Shown here in pieces: positions 1-10,631 of a stretch of 64,000 bases of DNA. This stretch comes from Lepiota brunneoincarnata (taxonomy: Eukaryota > Basidiomycota > Agaricomycetes > Agaricales > Agaricaceae), in NCBI GenBank assembly GCA_023014365.1, contig JAEBUN010000002.1, forward strand, positions 558,001 to 622,000, given 5' to 3'. How positions within the stretch are numbered: position 1 is the stretch's first letter; every line of letters begins with the position of its first letter. A model generated the notes under the pieces. It was not told the origin of the DNA. It worked only from the letters and a program-made list of their open reading frames with translations, and searched no databases. The position numbers and the translations under genes were made by a program.

Positions 1-1926
1 CCAAGTACAAGCGCAGTTCTTAAAGACCAGTTGTTTCTCAGCAAGTAAGTGTTCATATCAACTCCGGCCTTCACCTCTCCTGATCTTCCACCGCTAGTTT
101 CGCTGCAGTACAATCCTCTGAACATAGAAAGAAGCTTGGTATCACCCACATAGTGTCTGTGTGCCACGAATACCCCTCTGCCGGCGGAGACCCAAACACA
201 CATATACATATCCCCGTCGAAGATACAGAATACGAAGACCTCTTGATACACCTACCAAAAGCATGTCGTTTTATCCAGGATGCGTTGGATAATGGAGGGC
301 GAGTTTTGGTGCACTGTATGATGGGTGTGTCTCGGAGTACGACAGTTGTCGCAGCTTTCCGTGAGTAATCGTTCTCCATTATGTACGAGTTCGGGACACC
401 GAAACGTCCGAAGTGATGAAGAGTCGGAAGATGGATGCCCGATCCGCTCTACGTTACATCAAACAACGTAAGTCTCGCTCAGTTAGCTTTCCCTTCACTC
501 TCACAAAACTGTTCGTTAGGTCGACCTCAGGTCCATCCAAACTATGGGTTCATCAAACAGCTCGACACATACGCCAAATGCCAATACGAACCTTCACCAT
601 CGAACCTCGTCTATCGCTCGTGGAAGAAACGCCAAGAGCAGGATGTGACTTCCTTCCTCAATCAATTAGTGGATACCGTCTCCATTATACCCAATAAAAT
701 GTTACTTAGCAGGTGGGTCACTCGTAGGGGCTTGTTTCCGGCCGAAATCTCCAACCTTCTTCCGGCTACCCCGCCCAGACCCTGTGATTTTACGTTTTGT
801 GACTGACTTTGTGAACCCTCCCCCCCCCCCCCCCCCCCCCTCCTCTCCATCTTTTCCTCTGAAACCGACCCGATCGGATTCCCCTTCAACTTCGGATCGC
901 TCCCGATGGCCCCCATTAGCGATTTCCCCGATGACACTCGACAAGCCGAATCCCTACTCACCGATCTCGGTATTACCCATGTTCTCTCAATCTCACCTGC
1001 AGAAATACCCACTACCGTTCCTCTCTGCCACTCTCAAATCACCATCAAGTCACCATCGTCACATTAATCTGAGGAGCAACGCAAAGGAGGACCTACTACT
1101 GGCTTTACCCAGCGCAGTGAAATTTTTAGAAGAAGCGATGGACGAGAAGGATGGTTTGGTCCTTGTGTATTCGCAGATGGAGGTTCGGGCATGTACGGTT
1201 GCTTGTGCTTGTCGTGAGTTATTTCAATTCAAACTATTTACTTCTTGAGGGGTAACGTTAAATTTAGTGATGAAACAACGCAGATTGGCACCGGATGAAG
1301 CGTTCTCAGCAATCGAGGACGTCCTTCCTTTATTCAGTCCCACCATAAATTTCTCACGGAATCTCGAGATGTATGATGCGTGCGGGTACGAGCCCGCAAG
1401 GGATCATCCGTTTGTTCAGGAGTGGCTATCTTCTGATAGGCCAGAATTGCAATTCGGGAAATCCCAGAATAGTCACTCCCCGAATACGGGTTCTCCAAAG
1501 CAGCAGCCGCCGCCGCCGCCGCCAACGCATCACTACACATCAACTCCCACATGCTCGACACGATACCATGAGACAAAAACCCCGATCCAACAGCAGTTGC
1601 ATACCCCGTCGACAGAAACGCCTCCACGCACCTCCACCACGTACTTTGGACAACCAACACGAACGCAGAACCACCAACCTCATAGTCCCATGGACCTCGA
1701 AGCGAAAGCGAGAGATCTGTTGAGTGAGACTGGGTTAGATCTGGCGGCATTTGGGGATGCGTTGAGGGAGATTGAGAGTCGGGCTGTGTTTGGGTTCAGT
1801 CCTTGTAGTAGTAGTAGTAGCGGCAGCGTTCCGGATAGAAATGGGCGTGGGGATCGACAAGGTGGAGCTGGATTCTCCAAGAGGCTCCGTGAGGGGAGTG
1901 TTCCGAGGAAGCAACAGGCTGCTTAG
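1..1926 (+). CDS. Tandem dual-specificity phosphatase, 5' partial, second domain degenerate
   Basis: The first DSP-type phosphatase domain spans about 1-712 and shows the loop HCMMGVSRS, which matches HCxxGxxRS with the nucleophilic Cys and the phosphate-binding Arg. A second DSP-like domain begins at about 920. It repeats the pattern (LFLSN..GITHIVSV in domain 1, MLLSS..GITHVLSI in domain 2), but its loop reads YSQMEVRAC, so Cys and Arg are both lost. Introns are visible at about 45-97, 361-413, 468-519, 713-919 and 1214-1267. A Pro/Ser-rich tail follows to the stop at 1924-1926. The reading frame changes between about 990 and 1070 inside domain 2 with no good intron, which suggests a one-base indel. 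The start codon lies left of the window. The likely role is a cytosolic protein phosphatase with a pseudophosphatase partner domain; substrates are unknown. Confidence 0.7.
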
Positions 1927-2384
1927 TTCCTGATACCGTAATCATGTAATCTGTAATCCGATATTCCCACATTTTAATATCAATCTATCATAGGTTCTCT
2001 CTCACACAGAGTTGTTCGGTTCGGTGTGTCCACTTTGAGGTGAACCCCTGCACGAGGCAAGCGCGGCGCTAAGTGTGTTGCCAGGTTAAGAGATACGACA
2101 TACCCGCGAGAATAGCAGGCCTTCGGGGCTCTCGGATGAGAAACTAGAATTTGATATGTATATTGCTCAAGTGCTCGACGCCTCAGCGCAAGTCGTTATG
2201 ACGACGCCAGGTATTCAGAACCCGTGGATCACAAAGAGTTAAGTGTGCTGTAGATGAAAAGATCGATATTGAGGCTGTATGTACATCTTGGCGACACCCT
2301 AATAGGGTTATTAAGCAGCCCGTGCACCACCAACCGCCAATGACCTGGCATCTTCGCATTTACTATTTAGCTCCGAACACAATG
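1927..2384. other. Intergenic spacer, part of the duplicated block
   Basis: No gene is seen. The segment at about 2160-2280 (tgctcgacgcctcagcgcaa and onward) is recognisably related to about 19600-19700 and about 21780-21850. It is therefore part of the segmentally duplicated unit, not unique spacer. Confidence 0.55.
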
Positions 2385-2731
2385 TGTTGGAACGCAAATA
2401 CGTGGCAGGGTCGTGGACCCACAATCCCCTTGGACACGCATTCAACAGCCTCGCCCTTTATTAAATACGTGCCTTGACCTTATACTTCTTCCCTTTGTAG
2501 CGCCTTTATGGTTCCCCCATTATCCTTTTAGACATGTAGATATATATTGCAGACAGTCCACGGACGCTCCCCTCAGTACTCGCACGTAAACGAGTGACTG
2601 AGGTGAGCCCCGTCTATACCATTCTATCATCCCAGTATTCACGTCATTACAGATTTACTGTTTCCTACAGGTACTTATAACAAGATAGTACTCGCGCGTA
2701 AACGAGTGACTGAGATTTACTGTTTCCTACA
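2385..2731 (+). repeat. Copia 5' LTR
   Basis: The LTR begins TGTTGGAACG and ends TTTCCTACA. Its 3' part holds a duplicated module: a hairpin-like ACTCG..CGAGT arm followed by GATTTACTGTTTCCTACA, present twice. It is identical to the 3' LTR except for four transitions. Confidence 0.95.
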
Positions 2732-2743
2732 GGTTATGGGCCC
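2732..2743 (+). promoter_or_regulatory. Copia primer-binding site, initiator tRNA-Met type
   Basis: GGTTATGGGCCC directly follows the 5' LTR. It is complementary to the anticodon stem-loop of initiator tRNA-Met, the internal half-tRNA priming used by Drosophila copia and relatives. Confidence 0.75.
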
Positions 2744-2791
2744 CGCCCGTTGCTAAACCTAGAAAGAATTTTTGCCCAAACACTCGAAATT

Positions 2792-5083
2792 ATGTCTACC
2801 GTTACAAGCCTGCCACCCTCTGTACCCCATCTCGAGCAAACCGGTGCCAACTGGGTGCTATTCATGTGCCAGTTCTGGATGACGATCCGAGGACATGGGT
2901 TGTGGGGGCATTTTGATGGCTCCTCCCCCCGTCCTGTACTCACTCTGCCAAACCCTATCCCCACACCAGCCACAAGTGCTGCAGCTGGCACTGCAGCCAC
3001 CACCACAGCTGATGATACCACTACTACAAGCATACCAGCACCCACAGTCGTCCTTGGCACTACTGCCAAGATGCTCGAGTGGGATCGTAGCGAAAACGTT
3101 GCTCGTGCCTTACTTGCACAACGTCTCCCTGGTCCTACATTCCTGGTGGTCGATAACGAGCCCACTGTTCAGCTTATGTGGGCGGGTGTGGTAAAAGAAT
3201 TCACTCACAAGAATGCCTTCGCTCAGGCGCAGATGCGGAGAGAATTTATGCAGGCGAGGTGCCCTGAAAAAGGGGACATCCGCCAGTTCCTTGGCAACCT
3301 TCGGGCTAAGCAAACTGAGCTCCTTGCCATGGGTGTCAGCATTGGTGATGATGAATACAGAAGCGCTGTACTGCAGTCCCTACCTCGACATCTCTCCCAC
3401 TATGCGTCTGGTCAGCTCTCAGCAGCACAACTTCATCCCCACCTAAATTTTATGATCGACCCTGAAGTGTTCATCATGATGATCATAGGGGAATGGGAAC
3501 GCACACGCATGTTCCACCAGCCAAATCAGACCAAACCTCGCCAAGGTCGCGATGAAGTGGGTGATGCAATGGCAGTTGAAGGGAGCTCTGGAGGGTCCTC
3601 CGGCAAACAAAAGATTGACCAGATAAAGAAGAGGACAAAGTGTTTCAAGTGTGGGAAGATGGGCCATTGGAGGAGAGAATGCCCGAATGATAGAAAGGTC
3701 AAGCCAGACAATGTGGAAGGCAAGAAGGCCCAAGCAAATGCAGCCATTGAGGAGGACGAGTCCTATATGGTCGAGATTGAAGATAGCACTGATGAGAAGA
3801 GCGATACTGATGGAGATGATGACACCTACTGGTTGGTGGATGCAATTGTCAACCTGGAGCCCAATACCGGTGAAGTCGATGTCTTCATGAGCGAGGCCTG
3901 CGATGAGGACCATGCTGGTCAGGTGCAGACCATACCGACCTCAACTCAGACAATCCTGTTCGACTCCGGATCCTCTTGTCACATATCCCCATACAGAAAT
4001 GCATTCAACAAGCTTCAGAAGATCCCACCGAAACCCTTGCGTGCCGCGAACAAACAGAGCTTCAATGCTGTTGGAAAAGGTGCTATGGCTTTAGAAGTTC
4101 CAAACGGTGCTGTAATGTCACAGCTGCAACTCACGGAGGTCTTATTCTCACCAGAGACTGGATATACACTGGTGTCTGTGGGACATTTGGATGAGGCTGG
4201 CTTCACTGTCACTTTCGGGCACGGAAAGTGTGTCATCCGGGATCCTGGGGGGCTGCGAGTTGCTGAAATCATGCGAAATCAGCAGGGCCTGTACAAGGTT
4301 ATCAAGGAGGTTGAATCTGAAGTGCTTTCAGTAATGGAGCCACTCACCTTGGATATGGTGCACCAACGCTTGGGACACATTGCGCCTGCAACGGCTCGAA
4401 AGCTCATCAGGGATGGGCTGGTGACTGGGCTGCGAATGGATTCTGATGGTGGAGCGGACTATTTTTGCGAGTCTTGCGTGTTTGCCAAATCCACATGCCT
4501 ATCGGTTGCAAAAGTCAGAAGGGGCGAGCGGGCGACCGTGCTGGGGCAGGAGGTTCACTCCAACGTTTGGGGACCTGCACAAAATGAGACGAAGAGGGGA
4601 AGAAAGTACTATGTCACCTTCACAGACGATTTCTCATGCTGGACCCATGTTGAATTCCTTGCAAACAAATCGGACGTCCCTGCAGCTTACAAACGTTTCG
4701 AGGCCTGGTGCCAGACCCAGTTTAATGCACGCATCAAATCCCTGCACTCGGATCGAGGCGGTGAATTCACTGGAAACGATTTTCAGGATTACCTCAAGTC
4801 CAAGGGAACGGAAATAGGGCATGTTGTCTGGCTGATGAACAGAACTGCGATGAGGGCAGTTGCTGGGAGGACACCATATGAGGTGTTGTATGGGAAGCGG
4901 CCTGACTTTGAGGGCCTGAGGGAGTGGGGTGAGGATTGTTGGGTGCACAACGCTGGGGGCAACAAGCTGGATGACCAGGCTTGCAAAGCCCGTTGGTTGG
5001 GTTTCGATACCGAAAGCAATGGCATGCGGGTATGGTTCCCAGATACTGGTGCTGTCAAGGTTGAACGGAATGTACGTTTTTGA
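2792..5083 (+). CDS. Copia gag-protease-integrase with internally deleted integrase
   Basis: The first ATG is at 2792. In order the protein shows a gag region, a CX2CX4HX4C zinc knuckle (CFKCGKMGHWRREC), a protease motif FDSGSS, and a GAG-pre-integrase HxH..CxxC region (HQRLGH..CESC). The integrase core follows, with the first two acidic residues in TDDFS and HSDRGGEF. The segment that normally follows, with the PQ-NGVAER signature carrying the third catalytic Glu, is missing. The protein jumps from KSKGTEIG to HVVWLMNRT, an in-frame loss of roughly 45 residues judged from the family pattern. The frame ends at TGA (5081-5083), and the same frame continues open into RT, so this stop is a nonsense mutation or a recoded stop inside one polyprotein. 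Confidence 0.85.
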   Translation: MSTVTSLPPSVPHLEQTGANWVLFMCQFWMTIRGHGLWGHFDGSSPRPVLTLPNPIPTPATSAAAGTAATTTADDTTTTSIPAPTVVLGTTAKMLEWDRSENVARALLAQRLPGPTFLVVDNEPTVQLMWAGVVKEFTHKNAFAQAQMRREFMQARCPEKGDIRQFLGNLRAKQTELLAMGVSIGDDEYRSAVLQSLPRHLSHYASGQLSAAQLHPHLNFMIDPEVFIMMIIGEWERTRMFHQPNQTKPRQGRDEVGDAMAVEGSSGGSSGKQKIDQIKKRTKCFKCGKMGHWRRECPNDRKVKPDNVEGKKAQANAAIEEDESYMVEIEDSTDEKSDTDGDDDTYWLVDAIVNLEPNTGEVDVFMSEACDEDHAGQVQTIPTSTQTILFDSGSSCHISPYRNAFNKLQKIPPKPLRAANKQSFNAVGKGAMALEVPNGAVMSQLQLTEVLFSPETGYTLVSVGHLDEAGFTVTFGHGKCVIRDPGGLRVAEIMRNQQGLYKVIKEVESEVLSVMEPLTLDMVHQRLGHIAPATARKLIRDGLVTGLRMDSDGGADYFCESCVFAKSTCLSVAKVRRGERATVLGQEVHSNVWGPAQNETKRGRKYYVTFTDDFSCWTHVEFLANKSDVPAAYKRFEAWCQTQFNARIKSLHSDRGGEFTGNDFQDYLKSKGTEIGHVVWLMNRTAMRAVAGRTPYEVLYGKRPDFEGLREWGEDCWVHNAGGNKLDDQACKARWLGFDTESNGMRVWFPDTGAVKVERNVRF

Positions 5084-6964
5084 AACCATGTGAATCTCGA
5101 AGGGGAGGGTAGTCAACCTCAGTGCAAGATTCAAGGACATGCTCCACCCACCATGCAAACAGCGAACGAGTCCGCCGGCAAACCCATTACAAGTCCCCCT
5201 GAAATCCCAGGATCCTTCCCTATGTCCAGCACTCACCCAGAACCCATTTCAAGCATCCCTGAACGTCCCCAGCGCATCCAAAATCCAAGCCAGAAAGCAC
5301 AGGATATTCTTGAAGGCCGTGCAGTTACGTCTGTGGAAGAGCTTGACTGGGAAGAAGCATGCGCATTTGCAGCCGAAATGGAGTTAGCAGAGGCTTTGGA
5401 ACCTGAGAACTTCAAAGACTTGAAGGGGAGAGCAGACCGAGACCTGTGGTGGGGAGCAATGAGGGAAGAGTTAGCCACCTTGGAAAAGGCCGGAACATGG
5501 GAGCTGGTGGACCCACCTCGCAACGCCAACATTATTGGCTCCAAATGGGTATATTGTGCAAAAAAGGATGCGGCCAGCAACGTCATTCGATATAAGGCCC
5601 GTCTCGTCGCACAGGGTTTCTCACAGGTGCCGGGTGTTGATTATTTCGACACATATGCACCGGTGGCCAGACTTTCTTCCATACGGGCCATCCTGGCAAT
5701 CACGGCTGAAAGGGACATGGAGCTACATCAAATTGATATCAAGGGAGCGTACCTAAATGGAGAACTCACTGACGATGAAGTCCTATACATGCACCAACCT
5801 CCCGGTTTCAAGGATCCAAGCCACCCCCTCAAGGTATGCCACCTGAAGAAGACACTCTACGGCCTCAAACAATCAGGCCGCCGCTGGTACCAGAAACTTT
5901 GTGAGATCCTTATCGACCAACTGGGTTTCACACGATGCGATGTGGACCATAGCGTGTTCTTCAAAAATGACCCTCCGAATCTCAGTATCATATTTGTATA
6001 TGTTGATGACTGTACACTTGCCACCACAACCACCACACTTGTCGTTTGGGCCAAGTCCCGTATATCCAATTTTGTCGAGATCACTGATTTGGGAGAGCTA
6101 CATTGGTTGTTAGGGATAGAGGTGAAAAGGGACAGGGACCAGCGTAAGATCTACCTGTCTCAAAGATCTTATATTGATGCCTCGCTACGACGTTTTGGCC
6201 TGGAGGATGCAAGGCCAAGCAGTGTACCAATGGATCCGTCAGTCAGGCTCACAACAGATCAATCCCCAAAGTCAACAGCCAACATTGCACGCATGGCCCA
6301 GGTACCTTATCAAGAGACCATCAGAACCTTAATGTATGCCTCACTCGGAACACGCCCGGACATTGCATACGCTGTGCAACACCTCTCCCGTTTTTCCAGG
6401 AACCCTGGAAATGCACACTGGGAGGCCGCAAAACACGTTTTTCGCTATCTCAAGGGAACAAGGGACTTGTGGCTTACATATGGAGGTGCTGGAGAAGACA
6501 TTAGTGGGTATACAGACGCAGATGGCAGTATGGCCGAAGATCGCTGTGCCACATCAGGTTTTGCCTTTATCATCAACAGCGGTGCCGTTTCATGGAGCGC
6601 CAAACGACAGGAGCTGGTCACCCTGTCTACCACGGAGTCAGAGTATGTGGCAGCCACTCACGCTACTAAAGAAGCCCTTTGGCTTCGTTCTCTTATCACA
6701 CAGATTTTCGACGTGCAACTAAAACCCACCCCCCTCTTATCTGACAATCAGTCAGCAATCGCACTTGCCCAAGATCACCAGTTCCACGCCCGAACCAAAC
6801 ACATCGATATACGATATCACTTTATCTGGTGGACCATACAGGACGGCAAGCTCGTGCTCATCTACTGCCCTACTGAAGAAATGGTGGCTGACATCTTTAC
6901 CAAGGCCTTACCATCACCCAAAGTCAAGCACTTCGCTCATGGTCTCGGTCTCGCCACGTTTTGA
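5084..6964 (+). CDS. Copia reverse transcriptase-RNase H
   Basis: The frame is continuous with the upstream gag-int frame after a single TGA and has no ATG close to its start. The RT_copia domain is recognised by GSKWVYCAKKD, VARLSSIRA, DIKGAYLNGEL and the catalytic YVDD (FVYVDDCTLA). RNase H follows with the TDADGS and STTESEYVA motifs and SDNQSAIALA, and the protein ends at ADIFTKALP..LGLATF. No internal stop or frameshift is seen, so this part appears functional. Expression would need readthrough of the TGA at 5081-5083 or an unusual start. Confidence 0.9.
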   Translation, partial: NHVNLEGEGSQPQCKIQGHAPPTMQTANESAGKPITSPPEIPGSFPMSSTHPEPISSIPERPQRIQNPSQKAQDILEGRAVTSVEELDWEEACAFAAEMELAEALEPENFKDLKGRADRDLWWGAMREELATLEKAGTWELVDPPRNANIIGSKWVYCAKKDAASNVIRYKARLVAQGFSQVPGVDYFDTYAPVARLSSIRAILAITAERDMELHQIDIKGAYLNGELTDDEVLYMHQPPGFKDPSHPLKVCHLKKTLYGLKQSGRRWYQKLCEILIDQLGFTRCDVDHSVFFKNDPPNLSIIFVYVDDCTLATTTTTLVVWAKSRISNFVEITDLGELHWLLGIEVKRDRDQRKIYLSQRSYIDASLRRFGLEDARPSSVPMDPSVRLTTDQSPKSTANIARMAQVPYQETIRTLMYASLGTRPDIAYAVQHLSRFSRNPGNAHWEAAKHVFRYLKGTRDLWLTYGGAGEDISGYTDADGSMAEDRCATSGFAFIINSGAVSWSAKRQELVTLSTTESEYVAATHATKEALWLRSLITQIFDVQLKPTPLLSDNQSAIALAQDHQFHARTKHIDIRYHFIWWTIQDGKLVLIYCPTEEMVADIFTKALPSPKVKHFAHGLGLATF

Positions 6965-6971
6965 AGGGGAG
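6963..6971 (+). promoter_or_regulatory. Copia polypurine tract
   Basis: GAAGGGGAG lies immediately before the TGTTGG start of the 3' LTR and overlaps the end of the pol stop region. It is in the expected position for the plus-strand primer. Confidence 0.8.
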
Positions 6972-7318
6972 TGTTGGAACGCAAATACGTGGTAGGGTCG
7001 TGGACCCACAATCCCCTTGGACACGCATTCAACAGCCTCGCCCTTTATTAAATACGTGCCTTGACCTTATACTTCTTCCCTTTGTAGCGCCTTTATGGTT
7101 CCCCCATTATCCTTTTAGACATGTAGATATATATTGCAGACAGTCCACGGACGCTCCCCTCAGTACTTGCGTGTAAACGAGTGACTGAGGTGAGCCCCGT
7201 CTATACCATTCTATCATCCCAGTATTCACGTCATTACAGATTTACTGTTTCCTACAGGTACTTATAACAAGATAGTACTCGCGCGTAAACGAGTGACTGA
7301 GATTTACTGTTTCCTACA
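6972..7318 (+). repeat. Copia 3' LTR
   Basis: 347 bp, TG..CA ends, followed by target duplication CAATG at 7319-7323. By eye it differs from the 5' LTR only near the GTGGYAGGG site and the ACTYGCRYG site. Confidence 0.95.
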
Positions 7319-7405
7319 CAATGTCCCATCCTCAAATCCCCAGACCTCAGCTGCAGCTTACAACAACGCATCCAATCCCTTACACGACTATCAAACAAGT
7401 TCTCG

Positions 7406-8511
7406 ATGAAAAAGGATGCCTCAATCACCAACCCCACACCTCTTATGGGTGATAAGACGCTTTTGACCCATCCTCAATCTCAGAACGACCCAGAGCTGGC
7501 TGGGAAACGGTCTCACCTGGAGGGCTCGGGTTTTGCTCAACAGATCTCCACAAGCACCAGGCAATGTTTCGGGATCATTGGGTATGTCCAAATTACGCTG
7601 CAAAATGTATGTCGCTGTCACTGACCAGAGTTTCGTGAAGCATCTATGGCACCCCATTCATCATGTTCTCTTTCTTTTTGGCGACTACAATTCTCTCAGT
7701 TGGCTCACCATACTGGGTATTTCTCCGATACAAGGCACCTACTGAAACAGAACCGCTGAAGCGTCAGGCCCCAAACAATGGGACCGTTCAATGCCGATGG
7801 GTAATCGTTACATCTCAATTAGGAAGCCGGTACCAAGCATACTCCTCATTGACCATTGGGACGTTGCCGTATGAGTCCAATACCATTGTTCATCTTTCCT
7901 CTATTGAAAGTTGATCATCCAGCATTCCATTCCCACTGCTCTCAATGTCACCACTGCCTGAATGCTCTTGGACCCACATCCTTGCTATAATAGGAATCTT
8001 AAGTGGGATTGTCAATGTACTTGCCAACCTGGTGTTTCAGGAACACCTCCACCTTCTCCGGGAAAGTGCTGTTGCAGAGCTATGGGTCGGGGTATGTGTT
8101 AGACTAATAGTGTCTTTTCGTTCTCTAATGGGTTTTGCTTCTTTCTCCTCTCAGTCCTCGAGGAGCGGGTGGGCAAAGAATCGCCATAGATTTGGATTTT
8201 GGGTATTCTTATCTTTGCTGGTGGTGTGGTCTCTTAGGCAAGTACATCACCTGAGCTTGTTTCTTTCCGTCCTCGCTTAATATCTTTCAATTTTGTTAGT
8301 GCACTCATATTAATGATTGTCCGCTCGATCTGGGAGCACAGTCCGAGCAGTGCTGCTGTCCCGTTGTATGAAGTATGCACCAAGGACAGGGAACATGTAT
8401 TCAAGTTGACGGTTCTCGGTATCCTTCTGGCCGGAGTCGCCCATTTATCCTTCACCTTGATCACATTTGCATCATTTCGAAGGATTTGCACTCAATCCTC
8501 AAAGGATTAAT
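7406..8511 (+). pseudogene. Multi-spanning membrane protein, family 1, copy A, decayed
   Basis: This is one of three related genes (see also about 20 kb and 22.5 kb). Exon 1 starts MKKDASITNPTPLMGD and ends at a GTATGT donor near 7589. Hydrophobic segments follow: FIMFSFFLATTILSV, ILAIIGILSGIVNVLANLVF, a segment near 8190-8230, and LTVLGILLAGVAHLSFTLITF before the stop after SSKD at about 8511. Copy A has TGA where copy B has Trp (after SSIES, about 7912) and TAG where copy C has Trp (near 8186). One donor is GC (gcaagt) where the other copies have GT. The family is not recognised. The product would be an integral membrane protein of roughly 280-300 residues. Confidence 0.6.
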
Positions 8512-9027
8512 TAGCGTAAATCAGATCTCTGTGAAATTTTCTTCCCCAGAAGAGAGGGCGGAAGGTATGATCAGACAGCATGAACGACGACTACTACGCA
8601 GCTGGTCTAAGTAGTGTTTTTATCTTGTAGTACTCTTGTTGGACCCTTTCTTTCTTTCATGAGCTCCCCAATACAATAGAATACGATATCGCTGAAGGCT
8701 GTTTGCTTCTTAGCCAATACCTCGGCTGAATAAGATGGAATTGTAGCGGATAGTCTGAGAGACAGTGCACGGTGGAGGCCAAATATTTTTACAGGGATTA
8801 GTTGTAAGCTGATGACACTCTGAGGATAGGTCATACCGGCTGCAATATGGAGAACTCAGTTAGCAGCGTTCCCACCCATGATGAAGCAAATCTATAAAAA
8901 AGATGTGCTTCGACTGGTTGCTGGAGGGCGGGGTAGCTCGGGTTGCATCGCCTCTCTCCGATTGTCTCCCAACCCATGGAACTGGCCCATGTACTTCCAT
9001 ATACCAGCCTCTCTCTTGTGGAATGCG
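8512..9027. other. Duplicated 3' flank of membrane-protein copy A
   Basis: No gene is seen. The stretch from about 8550 to 8700 (tggtctaagtagtgttttta and onward) recurs after copy B (about 21150-21300) and again at about 22250-22400. The duplicated unit therefore extends beyond the coding region. Confidence 0.6.
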
Positions 9028-10165
9028 TGGGTAATCGCTCTCTGTTATGTACAAGTTCAGGACACCAAAATATCCAAAGTGATGAAGAGTCGGAAGATGG
9101 ATGCTCGGTCTGTTTTGCGTTACATCAAATAATGTAAGTCTCACTCAGCTAGCTTTTTGCCTTATCATCACAGAACTGTTCATTGGGTTGACCTCAGGTC
9201 CATCGAAACTACGGATTCATCAAACAGCTTGATATATATATGCCAAGCGTCAATATGAACCTTCACCATCGAGTGTCGTCTATCGCCCGTGGAAGAAATG
9301 CACAGCACAGGATGTAACTTTCTTCCTCAATCAATTAGTGGACACCATCTCTGTTATACTCAATAAAATGTTGCTCAGTAGGTGCGTTAATTATAGGGGC
9401 TTGTTTCCATCCAAAAACTTCAACCTTCGTCCAGCTATTATACCTTCGAACACTGATTTTACATTTTATGACTGACTTTACGACCCTGTTCTCTTCGCTG
9501 CTCCTCCTTCCTTCCCTTGAAATCAACCCGATTGGACACCCTTCAACTCCGGATCACTCTCAATGACTCCATAAGCAAATTTCTTGACAACATTTGACAA
9601 GCCGAATCGCCACCCACCAACCTAGGTATTATACATGTTCTCTACATGCAGGTATGAGCCCACAGGAGATCATCCGTTTGGTCAGGAGTGGCTATCATCT
9701 GATAGACCAGAGTTGCAATTCGGGAAACCTCAGAACTGTCACCCCCTGCCATACAGGTTCTCCAAAGCCACCGCCAACGCCTCACCATACATCAACTCCC
9801 ATATGTTCAACACGATACCATGAGACAAAAAAACCCGAACCAACAGCAGTTGCCCTACCAACAGAAACACCCCCACCCACCTCCATCACGTACTTCGGAC
9901 AACCAACGCGAATGCAGAACCACCAAGCGGGTTGTCCGATGGACCTCGAGGCAAAAGCGAAAGAGCTTCTGGGCGAGACTGGTTAGATCTGGCGGTATTT
10001 GGGGATGCATTGAGGGAGATTGAGAGCTGGAATATGTTTGGATTCAGTCCTCGTAGTAGTAGCACTCCGGATAGAACTGGGCGTGGGGATCGACACAGGG
10101 GAGCTGGATTCTCCAAGGGGCTTGGTAACTGTGTATTTCAGTCTCTGCAATTGCAATGTCAAGTA
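9028..10165 (+). pseudogene. Phosphatase copy 2, truncated and decayed
   Basis: This is a degenerate copy of the 1-1926 gene. It starts abruptly within the intron corresponding to about 361, so the exon with the catalytic HCxxGxxRS loop is absent. MKSRKMDARSVLRYIK is followed by an in-frame TAA. The HRNYGFIKQLD region, the intron-like stretch, the CRYEPTGDHPFGQEWLSSD segment and the tail MDLEAKAKELLGETG are all recognisable but lie in several frames with stops. Confidence 0.8.
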
Positions 10166-10289
10166 TAATGGTGAAGCTATTCCTGTTCGTGGTGGAGATA
10201 TCTGACGGACAAGTGCATCTGATCAAGTGCCAACATTAGTATGTCGGTGGGAAAACACAGGTACAAACAAGCCTACAAGAAACTGTTAT

Positions 10290-10631
10290 GCTGTTTATTC
10301 GGGAGTGGCGATCATCTGATAGGCCAGAGTTGAATTCCAGAAGAGCCACTCCCCAAACATGGGTTCTCCAAACCGCCGCCAACACATCACTACACATCAA
10401 CTCCCTCATGCTCGACATGATACCATGAGACAAAAAACCCGATCCAACAGCAGTTGTGTACCCCACTGACAGAAACACCCCTATGCACCTCCACCACGTA
10501 CTTCGGACAACCAATGCAAATGCAGAACCACCAAGTGGATTATCCTATGTGCGTCGAGACGAAAGCAAAAGAGCTTCTGAGTGAGACTGGGTTAGATCTA
10601 GTGGCATTCGGGGATGCGTTGAGGGAGGTTG
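10290..10631 (+). pseudogene. Phosphatase copy 3, 5' fragment, interrupted by gypsy element
   Basis: Only the C-terminal tail of the phosphatase is copied here (SGDHLIGQS-like region, the Pro-rich stretch, then KAKELLSETGLDLVAFGDALREV). It breaks at 10631 at the gypsy insertion and resumes at 18829. It lacks the phosphatase domain and contains stops. Confidence 0.8.

Larger units (their letters stand above)
2385..7318 (+). mobile_element. Ty1/copia LTR retrotransposon, nearly complete
   Basis: Two 347-bp LTRs with TG..CA ends (2385-2731 and 6972-7318) flank gag, protease, integrase, reverse transcriptase and RNase H in the copia order. A 5-bp target duplication CAATG lies at 2380-2384 and 7319-7323. 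The LTRs differ at only four positions by eye, all transitions, so the insertion is recent. The element is defective: the integrase lacks its third catalytic residue and the polyprotein carries one in-frame TGA. It lies just upstream of a membrane-protein pseudogene in the duplicated block. Confidence 0.95.

Noticed and set aside
815..842. Run of about twenty Cs
   Set aside because: Lies in an intron of the phosphatase gene and looks like simple microsatellite expansion. It lengthens that intron but has no evident role.
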